Of a stretch of DNA of 64,000 bases, positions 57,705 to 64,000 are shown piece after piece. Every line of letters starts with the position of its first letter. The stretch's first letter is position 1. The notes below the pieces were generated by a model that was not told the DNA's origin, did no database searches, and worked only from the letters and a program-made list of their open reading frames with translations. The DNA is from Photorhabdus thracensis (GTDB lineage Bacteria > Pseudomonadota > Gammaproteobacteria > Enterobacterales > Enterobacteriaceae): assembly GCF_001010285.1 (NCBI RefSeq), contig NZ_CP011104.1, forward strand, positions 3,782,001 through 3,846,000, given 5' to 3'. The position numbers and the translations under genes are program-made.

Positions 57705-58058
57705 CTACTTTCCTATTAACTGAGCAAAATTGATTAATTTATTTTTGTCGATAATAATATCCGAAACGGTCCATGTACTGATTTCTTTCCATAGTACTGC
57801 GCCTTTTACATGATCCGCATGATTTATATATATATTTAGGTCTTCATAACTTTCAAAGTAACCAATTAAACTAAAATCAACCGATTGCTTTCTATCTACT
57901 GTACTGCGACCGCAAAACCATCCTTTAATTTCACTTATCTCATTTATATGATTTAAAGTCACTTTCTCTGCTAATATAGCCTTTTCACTATCCCAGTTTA
58001 TTCCATCCTTGAAGGTAAAAAAAACTTGATGTGCAATTAAGTTATTTTTGCCCAGCAT
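57705..58058 (-). CDS. Dabb-domain (stress-responsive A/B barrel) protein
   Basis: 117 residues with the dimeric alpha/beta-barrel pattern (LIAHQVFFTFKDGINWD at the start, FSLIGYFESYEDLNIYINH in the middle). Dabb proteins act as small cyclases, dehydratases or heme/product-binding proteins in biosynthetic operons. It is the first gene of the operon; its ATG is preceded by GAGGTAAATT. Role in the pathway is unknown. Confidence 0.7.
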   Translation of the reverse strand: MLGKNNLIAHQVFFTFKDGINWDSEKAILAEKVTLNHINEISEIKGWFCGRSTVDRKQSVDFSLIGYFESYEDLNIYINHADHVKGAVLWKEISTWTVSDIIIDKNKLINFAQLIGK

Positions 58059-58706
58059 AATTTACCTCATAATTAATAATTTGAGTTACAATAACACATG
58101 GAAATGATCTAGTTTATACCTAATCCTAGCGCATACCTGATTTAGTTTTTTGATTTGCGTCTAATTTAAATATCATATTGCATTTATAGTAGTCAACTAT
58201 TTTCGGATGGTAATAAATTAAAGCTAAGTGGAAGGGTTACTGTTTGGTTAAGGATAAAAAATCTGCTATAGCTTGCCTTAGGCGTATTAAAAATAAGCCT
58301 AATTGGATACCGGAATGGTTTCCTATCCACTCTTTGAAAATTTGTCTTGTTGCTTTTTAACATGCTAACAAACCTTCATATAATTTGGCGACTTTGAATG
58401 TCCTGTCTTCTATTGCTGTCAGACCATAAGGCTATTTCATGACCAGTGGCTATCTTCTGATAGGTGATAAATTATAATAAAGCATTTCTTTGTTATTTCT
58501 GATTTGTCAAAAGTGACGCGCTTTTTGATACCGAGAATATGCGGTAGTAGTTTTGCCAAAGTGCCTTGAGATAGTTGTATGTCGTTGAATAGGTCACTAA
58601 TGATAGGGTTTTGGCGGTGTTTTTACATAATTTATTATTTATGCTTGATTGTTTGCATCGGATTGTCATATACTGCGCTCGCTTTCAGGGGCTACCCTTG
58701 AAATCC
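58059..58706. other. intergenic region upstream of the biosynthetic operon and tRNA-Thr
   Basis: About 650 AT-rich bases without a gene. The leftward promoter of the eight-gene operon and the rightward tRNA-Thr promoter (58645-58674) lie here. Confidence 0.5.
58645..58674 (+). promoter_or_regulatory. tRNA-Thr promoter
   Basis: TTGATT (58645-58650) and TATACT (58669-58674) with 18-bp spacing and a GCGCTCGC discriminator, which is the composition of stringently controlled stable RNA promoters. Confidence 0.6.
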
Positions 58707-58782
<76 letters not shown>

Positions 58783-58788
58783 AATCAA

Positions 58789-58832
58789 ATGAGAAGCCGC
58801 CATCTTTATAGAAGATGGCGGCTTTTTTCATG
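58789..58832 (+). terminator. terminator after tRNA-Thr
   Basis: Stem AGCCGCCATCTT / AAGATGGCGGCT (loop around TATAG) followed by six T residues. Confidence 0.9.
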
Positions 58833-59619
58833 CCTGCCGCACAGAAATGCTGTTTATATATACAGTAAAATCCACTGTTTTTCGTTACAATTTCTTGTTA
58901 AAACGGATATTGAATTAAAGGTATAGGTACCTGCATAAAATTAACAGTTCATCAGATTGAAACAGATAAACCCGAAATAAAATAAATACAAACTTTCAGG
59001 TGATACGGGTTTATTTATGCTTGTCAAAGTTAACAGAGAAAAATATTAGTGTTTGTGATGTCAGTCTTTCAGGCGTAAGAAAATGTTTGCTATGGCGTGT
59101 ATTTATCTATTAGTCTGATGAGCGTCGGGAAAAAAAGAGATGAGGCATGGCAGAGATAGCGGAAGGTATTGATATTGTAAAAACGTATTAGATAAAAGTA
59201 GCTTTAGACTAGAAAAATATTTTCTGCGAACTGTTTATTGAATAGTATGAGTTAAAAACTCGTTGGTCAAAGACAGATATATTTGATAGCGTTAAAACTT
59301 TTCGCATGGATATTTACCCGATAATTGGTAATTTGTTGTTGGCAACATTAGTCCTATTTATGCCTTAAATACTTTGTTTAATCTGGTTAAGATATTTGAA
59401 ACACTGTTGGTTAAATCCCGTATTTACGCTGGTTTGTCGTTTATTGCCATACCAACAGTATGATTTCTGTATCGTTGATTTCGGTGTGGAAACTTGCATT
59501 TTACGACCGATTTTAAAGCCGATCCAGAATGTTTTTTTCACTTTAATATCTGTGAGATAAAAAATTTGTGCTATTTTTTATTTAATGTATTTTTTTATCT
59601 TATAATAAAAGGAGCTGGT
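58833..59619. other. intergenic region with no gene seen
   Basis: Nearly 790 AT-rich bases between the tRNA-Thr terminator and the small frame at 59620. No open frame with a ribosome site, no integrase and no obvious repeat. If a prophage once began at the tRNA, its left end is not recognisable here. Confidence 0.5.
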
Positions 59620-59733
59620 ATGTTGTTTGAAGATTTTCGAGAAACAGTAAAGAATATTCGTGTTGTTTTAGGTTCTGAGTGTTTTCAGAGAAGGTATATT
59701 AGAGGATTAAGAGAAGCTTATAAAGTTAAATAA
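59620..59733 (+). CDS. small unrecognised protein (37 residues)
   Basis: ATG at 59620 preceded by AAAGGAGCTGGT, a strong ribosome site. The product (starting MLFEDFRETVKNIRVVLG) is short and basic with no family recognised. It could be a regulatory micro-protein of the tail locus or the remains of a longer gene; only the ribosome site supports it. Confidence 0.35.
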   Translation: MLFEDFRETVKNIRVVLGSECFQRRYIRGLREAYKVK

Positions 59734-59896
59734 GAAATATTTAGATGAGGAAGAAAAACACCTTATAGACATCTGGATTAACAACGATGCTCTGAGTTTA
59801 CCTCTAAGTTAAGCCTGGTCGGAATAGGGGTGTTTAGTATTTTCATTTAATAAATTCAGTAAGAGGATGTATTTAAACGATGTGGTTAAGCAACAA

Positions 59897-59936
59897 AGAA
59901 ATACAGAAATACAGAAATACAGAAATACAGAAATAG
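59897..59936. repeat. 8-bp tandem repeat (AGAAATAC x5)
   Basis: Four perfect AGAAATAC units plus a fifth ending in G, about 105 bp before the antiterminator gene, in its probable promoter region. Confidence 0.9.
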
Positions 59937-60039
59937 AGAATGAGGAGTTTGTTATAATACCGAATGCATGGATGCATGAGACCATTCCGAAAATAATTTT
60001 TACTACTATTTGTTACTAAAAGTTAAAAGGTCAAAATGT

Positions 60040-60459
60040 ATGCGCAATATTCAACAAGTTTTAGAGCGTTGGGGCGGTTGGGTTGATGATGACACAGGTG
60101 TCAATTGGCCACCAATCGCTGCTGGATTTAAAGGGCTGATTACGTCAACTCGTCCATTGCGTCCTTCCTGCTGTGATAACGATGGCTTGATCATTGATGC
60201 TTGTATAGCAAAGCTGCAAACGGTAGATAAGTCTGAAGAAATTGAAGTTTTATTTATGTACTACGCTTTAGGGCTTTCCAAACGGTCTATAGCGCGTTTA
60301 CTTGAAGTATCGGATATTGAAGTGCGTTCCCGGTTACAAAAGGGAGAAAGTTTTGTACAGGGATGTCTGGCTATGCTCGATATTAAGTTAGAAATGGATG
60401 ATGAAATACGAGAGCACAAAAAGCTTACGCGTACGCAAAAAGCTATGGTAGTGTACTAA
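60040..60459 (+). CDS. phage Q-type antitermination protein
   Basis: 139 residues from ATG 60040 (MRNIQQVLERWGGWV), with AAAAGGTC upstream; a start 10 codons earlier is possible. The pattern WPPIAAGFKGLITSTRPLRP, then CIAKLQTVD and a C-terminal helix-turn-helix-like region (YYALGLSKRSIARLLEVSDI) match the lambdoid Q-like antiterminators of prophages. Such proteins let RNA polymerase read through terminators into late genes. Two strong terminators follow directly, then the tail operon. Confidence 0.85.
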   Translation: MRNIQQVLERWGGWVDDDTGVNWPPIAAGFKGLITSTRPLRPSCCDNDGLIIDACIAKLQTVDKSEEIEVLFMYYALGLSKRSIARLLEVSDIEVRSRLQKGESFVQGCLAMLDIKLEMDDEIREHKKLTRTQKAMVVY

Positions 60460-60490
60460 TCAGTTAAAGTTGCGAATAAGCGCTAAAGCT

Positions 60491-60524
60491 AATAAGCCCC
60501 GATATTCTTATCGGGGCTTATTTC
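60491..60524 (+). terminator. strong terminator 1 before the tail operon
   Basis: Perfect 14-bp inverted repeat AATAAGCCCCGATA / TATCGGGGCTTATT with loop TTCT, 32 nt after the antiterminator gene. Confidence 0.85.
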
Positions 60525-60774
60525 ATTCGGCTCTTGCAGCATCTGCTATTATGTACCGATAGAAATGAAAATTTAAATAACAATTGTCAAGGTCGCACTT
60601 TGTTGCGGCCTTTTTCGTATTTGCCACCGCGAATCGCTTACGCCTATTTCCTTATTTTTGCGGTCGGTATCCCTGTTAAATCAATCATAACCCGCTACTG
60701 GGAACGGAGCTTGCATTGCGCTTGGTTTACCCAGGCACATGGTGGGTTATTGCTGTTTGATGGAGGTGTTTTTG
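60525..60774. other. leader region of the tail operon
   Basis: Holds the second terminator (60589-60615) and about 160 bp with no supported gene. An open frame exists (60534-60788) but lacks a ribosome site and runs through the terminator stem. Confidence 0.5.
60589..60615 (+). terminator. terminator 2 before the tail operon
   Basis: Stem AAGGTCGCA / TGCGGCCTT (one G-T type mismatch) followed by T-rich sequence. Together with terminator 1 it would block late transcription unless an antiterminator acts. Confidence 0.75.
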
Positions 60775-61320
60775 ATGAGCAACGGTAGTGATAAAGCTGG
60801 TTGGTTAACGTCTGTCACTCCTGGGCCTGAGTACGATGAAGAACTGGAGCACACACTGAGTTGTTGGGTGAGTGGTGTCTCTGGTTTACCTGACGATAAA
60901 GTGCGTTCCCGATGGACATCCGTAGAATCGCCACCGTTACCGGTGGATGATGACGGGTGTGACTTTGGCATTATGGCTTTTATTTCGGATGTTACGCCTG
61001 CTTTTGAGAACCAGACCGAAGAAAGTACTGAATTATGGCGTCATGAAGAAATCGAATGCCTGGTTTCATTTTATGGCCCGAACTGCCAACGATACGGCAC
61101 CTGTTTTCGTGATGGACTGGCGGTCAGTCAGAACAATGACGAATTGGGACGTTTCGGCCTCTCAGTAGATAAATCCAGCCAGCTGACTGCTTTACCTGAA
61201 CTTATCAATAACCAGTGGGTGCGTTGTTATGACATGACGATCACCTTGCGGCGAAAAGTAGTGCGTGAATACGGTGTTAAATCACTGGTGGAAGCGCCTG
61301 TCAAATTCTTTGGAGATTAA
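60775..61320 (+). CDS. phage neck/tail terminator-like protein (LIC_12616-like)
   Basis: 181 residues from ATG 60775 with GGAGGTG 6 nt upstream. It resembles the small protein encoded just before the sheath gene in Mu-like and ESCO13-like contractile tail clusters (LWRHEEIECLVSFYGPNCQR and MTITLRRKVVREYGV), thought to cap the tail at the neck. First gene of the tail operon; sheath follows after 3 nt. Assigned mostly by gene order. Confidence 0.65.
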   Translation: MSNGSDKAGWLTSVTPGPEYDEELEHTLSCWVSGVSGLPDDKVRSRWTSVESPPLPVDDDGCDFGIMAFISDVTPAFENQTEESTELWRHEEIECLVSFYGPNCQRYGTCFRDGLAVSQNNDELGRFGLSVDKSSQLTALPELINNQWVRCYDMTITLRRKVVREYGVKSLVEAPVKFFGD

Positions 61321-61323
61321 ATT

Positions 61324-62793
61324 ATGCAGGGTTTACCTGTTTCAAACATTATCAATGTCACGTTGAATATGGCTCCTCATGCGGCCCAGTCCCGGAACTT
61401 TGGTGCGTTACTGATAGTCGGCGCAAGCAACGTGATCAACACTCAAGAACGTTTACGTCTGTATTCCGATATTGATGGTGTCGGTACTGATTTTGGCCTG
61501 ACTTCACCGGAATATCAGGCCGCAGCGCTTTATTACTCCCAGTCGCCACGCCCGGTGGATTTGTATATCGGTCGATGGGCTAAAGACAACGTTATTTCCT
61601 CTTTGCAGAGTGCAATATTAAACAAGCAACAGCAAATGATCAGTAAGTTTACTGCTGTGACGGATGGCTCTTTTAAATTAATGATTAATGGTAAAGAGGT
61701 GATATGCAGCGGCATTGATTTGAGTAAAGAGACGAATCTTAATGGCGTTGCCCAACGGGTAGAGGATAAGTTGAAAGATTGTTCGGTCACTTATGACATG
61801 GCATCTTCACGTTTCACCATCGTACCGCATTCTTCGGGCGCTATGGATTATATCTTACCGGCAACGACCGGAACTTATATTGGTGAACTGTTAAAACTGG
61901 ACGAAATTTCTGGCGCTATGGTGACCGAACCGACTAAAGCAGAAACGATTGCTGAGGCGGTGGCAACATTAGGAGCGCTGTCCAGTGGTTGGTACGGGCT
62001 GGTTATTGCTGATGACACGCTGACAGATAAAGATATTTTGTCTGTTGCCGACTACATCGAATCCGCGTCTGTTTCTCGTATCTATGGGCATACAGTACAG
62101 AAAATAGACGCATTGGAGGCTGATGTTGCTACCGATATCGGATCACAACTGAAAGGCGGAAACTATCAGCGTACGCTCTGGCAATATTCATCCGGTAAAC
62201 CGTATACCGCCGCATCTCTGATGGGACGGATGTTTACCGTCAATTTCAATGGCAATAACACCACCATTACCCTGAAATTCAAACAGGAACCGGCTGTGAC
62301 GGCGGAAAGCCTGACAGCAACTCAAGCTAACGCCTTGAAGAAGAAAAACGGCAACGTTTTTGTTAAATACAACAACGACACGGCCATTATTCAGGAAGGC
62401 GTCATGGCAAACGGCGATTTTATTGACGAGCGCCACAGCCTGGATTGGTTACAGAATTACGTTCAAAACAATCTTTATAACTTGCTTTACACCAGTACCA
62501 GCAAGATCCCACAGACTGATGAAGGTGTCACGCGTCTGATTACCAATGTTGAACAGTCACTTGATCAAGCGGTGACCAATGGATTGATCGCTCATGGTGT
62601 ATGGGGGGGCGATCCTTTTGGTGCATTGAATACCGGTGCGACATTAACAAAAGGTTATTACGTTTACGCGCCACCCATTGCGACACAAGCGCAGGCGGAT
62701 AGGGAAGCCCGCAAAGCACCGGTTATCCAGTGTGCTATCAAATTAGCAGGGGCTGTTCACTACGCTGATGTCATTATTAATGTAAACAGATAA
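61324..62793 (+). CDS. contractile tail sheath protein, DUF3383 family
   Basis: 489 residues. The N-terminal pattern [20 protein letters not shown], then [20 protein letters not shown] and [11 protein letters not shown] is that of DUF3383 proteins, the sheath subunits of this tail type. The sheath contracts to drive the tube through the target envelope. Good ribosome site (GGAGATTAA). The tube gene follows after 9 nt. Confidence 0.83.
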   Translation: MQGLPVSNIINVTLNMAPHAAQSRNFGALLIVGASNVINTQERLRLYSDIDGVGTDFGLTSPEYQAAALYYSQSPRPVDLYIGRWAKDNVISSLQSAILNKQQQMISKFTAVTDGSFKLMINGKEVICSGIDLSKETNLNGVAQRVEDKLKDCSVTYDMASSRFTIVPHSSGAMDYILPATTGTYIGELLKLDEISGAMVTEPTKAETIAEAVATLGALSSGWYGLVIADDTLTDKDILSVADYIESASVSRIYGHTVQKIDALEADVATDIGSQLKGGNYQRTLWQYSSGKPYTAASLMGRMFTVNFNGNNTTITLKFKQEPAVTAESLTATQANALKKKNGNVFVKYNNDTAIIQEGVMANGDFIDERHSLDWLQNYVQNNLYNLLYTSTSKIPQTDEGVTRLITNVEQSLDQAVTNGLIAHGVWGGDPFGALNTGATLTKGYYVYAPPIATQAQADREARKAPVIQCAIKLAGAVHYADVIINVNR

Positions 62794-62802
62794 GGGTTGA
62801 AA

Positions 62803-63243
62803 ATGGCTACATATTCTTTTCTTGATGTCTCCGCATCTATTACCGGAGTCGGCGGTTCTTTTGATCTTGGCAACGGCGCAGCCCTCTCTGATGAGGGTAT
62901 CACCGTCACAATGTCAGACAGCAAAAACACCATGACCACAGGGGCAGACGGTGAAGTGATGCATTCATTGCATGCGTCCAAATCTGGCACCATCACCGTT
63001 AATTTACTTAAAACCAGCCCGGTAAATGCCAAACTGAACGCGATGCTGAGTACACAATCGCTTTCATCGGCGGCATGGGGCAATAACGTGATTGTGATTC
63101 GTAATAAGCAGAGTAACGACACGGCTGTTGCCCGTTCTGTTGCATTTCAGAAGCAGCCGGATTTGCAGAATGCCAAAGCCGGCAATACCGTTGCCTGGGT
63201 ATTTGATTGCGGAAAAATCGACATCATGTTAGGCACATTCTAA
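62803..63243 (+). CDS. tail tube protein, DUF3277 family
   Basis: 146 residues from ATG 62803 (AAGGG upstream). The pattern TYSFLDVSASITGVGGSFDL, then MSDSKNTMTTGADGEVMHS and IDIMLGTF at the end is that of DUF3277 tail tube proteins. Position directly after the sheath gene is as expected. Confidence 0.83.
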   Translation: MATYSFLDVSASITGVGGSFDLGNGAALSDEGITVTMSDSKNTMTTGADGEVMHSLHASKSGTITVNLLKTSPVNAKLNAMLSTQSLSSAAWGNNVIVIRNKQSNDTAVARSVAFQKQPDLQNAKAGNTVAWVFDCGKIDIMLGTF

Positions 63244-63342
63244 CAAGCTGACTTCATAGACGCTGAAACAACGCTCAAGCCAGCATTGGACTTATATTTC
63301 GGTGGCTTGAGCGATTTTGCGGATAAGTTTTAAGGGGGGATT

Positions 63343-63753
63343 ATGGAATTTGAAATTGACGGTAAAAAGTATCGCGGCGGCAAGCTAAACGCTTTTCAGC
63401 AACAGGATCTGGCAGTGGCTTTGGCGCCGGCCATTCCGGCACTTGGACCGCTCATGAAAAAGCTTGTTACAGCCAGAAATGATGAAAATGAGACCGGTTT
63501 TGAAGAATTGCTCCCTTATCTGGTTGAATCAATCAATGCGCTGGGAAAATCCAACCGACATGAAATTAATGATATTTGCTTATCAGTGGTTTCCCGTGAA
63601 CAGAATGGTATCTGGAGCAAAATTTATGAATCTAATGGTCAGGTATTGATGTTCGATGACATCAATGGCTTAGAGCTGCTGAAAATTGTGGGTTTTATTG
63701 TCAGAGACTCACTGGGAAATTTTTTTCCCGCCCCATTAGAGAGCGCAGTGTAA
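63343..63753 (+). CDS. tail assembly chaperone, short (in-frame) product
   Basis: 136 residues (starts MEFEIDGKKYRGGKLNAFQQ), the kind of small acidic helical protein that coats the tape measure during tail assembly. It is translated 99 nt after the tube gene with AAGGGGGG upstream. A T7 run at 63720-63726 near its end is a slippery site; see the frameshifted product. Family assigned from length, position and composition. Confidence 0.75.
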   Translation: MEFEIDGKKYRGGKLNAFQQQDLAVALAPAIPALGPLMKKLVTARNDENETGFEELLPYLVESINALGKSNRHEINDICLSVVSREQNGIWSKIYESNGQVLMFDDINGLELLKIVGFIVRDSLGNFFPAPLESAV

Positions 63754-63956
63754 TCTCAGGACGAGCCAGCTTAAATTTTGAAACCTTACCGGAGGGGCGT
63801 GATTACCTGTTACGCCCGGTCATTGCGGGTATGTGCCGCTATGAATCTTTAAAAGATGGCGTTCTTGACCTGGCTGATATTGCACTGATGAATGATGCCC
63901 TTGACGTTAAATCGGAAAATGAGGCCATGATAGAGAGGTGGCGAAGTGAGCAATAA
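63343..63956 (+). CDS. tail assembly chaperone, predicted -1 frameshifted long product
   Basis: After codons AAT TTT TTT (63718-63726) the sequence can slip -1 on the homopolymer T_TTT_TTT. The -1 frame is then open without stops for 77 codons to TAA at 63954-63956, and encodes a plausible domain (SLNFETLPEGRDYLLRPVIA, ESLKDGVLDLADIALMND). Tail phages commonly make the G/GT-type chaperone pair from two overlapping frames by -1 slippage. The second frame has no good start codon of its own. Confidence 0.7.
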
Positions 63957-64000
63957 CCCTGAAACAATTGAAGATTTCCTGGTGTCACTTAGGTTTGATA
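63946..64000 (+). CDS. tape measure protein, N-terminal start (cut by window end)
   Basis: GTG at 63946 with GAGAGGTGG upstream, overlapping the end of the chaperone frame, opens SNNPETIEDFLVSLRFD. Position right after the chaperone pair is where the tail length tape measure gene always lies. Only 18 codons are visible, so the call rests on gene order. Confidence 0.55.
   Translation, partial: MSNNPETIEDFLVSLRFD

Noticed and set aside
60534..60788. Open frame of 84 codons before the tail operon
   Set aside because: No ribosome site, runs through a terminator stem and resembles no phage protein; the start of the next gene at 60775 has a strong ribosome site.

Overview
The window looks like a chromosomal segment of Photorhabdus (Morganellaceae, Enterobacterales). 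The housekeeping genes (nuoLMN, menDHBCE, tyrP, nrdAB-yfaE, ubiG, gyrA, rcsCBD) are close to enterobacterial versions. The accessory genes are typical of Photorhabdus/Xenorhabdus: the XaxA/XaxB binary cytolysin, PAS4-type LuxR solo regulators, a prephenate-decarboxylase-like biosynthetic operon, many toxin-antitoxin and contact-dependent inhibition (CDI) remnants, and contractile phage-tail genes. The genus call is inference from gene content.

Layout. 1-3660: end of the nuo operon (nuoL 3' end, nuoM, nuoN). 3661-9826: AT-rich accessory region with a 101-bp MITE-like element, a small putative toxin-antitoxin pair, a scrap of a TpsA gene and the xaxAB pore-toxin operon. 9827-15493: menaquinone operon menDHBCE with no menF in front. 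15571-18853: catalase, a broken yfaZ and tyrP with two TyrR boxes. 19156-34500: a two-partner-secretion/CDI locus. Its transporter is intact, but the large exoprotein is broken by a one-base frameshift and by a MITE insertion. Downstream is a tandemly duplicated block (toxin C-terminus, immunity gene, PAS4-LuxR regulator, TacA-TacT pair). The second copy has diverged, gained a HigBA-like pair and lost its TacT toxin. 34790-37388: an oxidoreductase and a YafO-type toxin behind an unrecognised gene. 37576-51589: yfaE-nrdB-nrdA, ubiG, gyrA, rcsC and rcsDB. 51805: tRNA-Ser(UGA). 52028-58058: an eight-gene minus-strand operon whose enzymes fit a prephenate-derived amino acid (probably 2,5-dihydrophenylalanine-like) and its export. 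58707: tRNA-Thr(UGU). 60040-64000: a Q-type antiterminator, two strong terminators, then a contractile-tail operon without visible head genes (tailocin-like or prophage remnant). This operon contains a likely -1 programmed frameshift in the tail assembly chaperone.

The most unusual structures are: (1) the tandem CDI/LuxR/TacAT duplication with diverged toxin ends; (2) a (GCTATT)10 expansion that splits the palindrome upstream of an orphan tacA copy; (3) a 101-bp TA-flanked element inserted in cdiA so precisely that removing it restores the reading frame; (4) a YafO toxin paired with an unrecognised 193-residue protein; (5) the T7 slippery site in the tail operon. No database search or alignment program was used. 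Family names come from recognised motifs, lengths and gene order.
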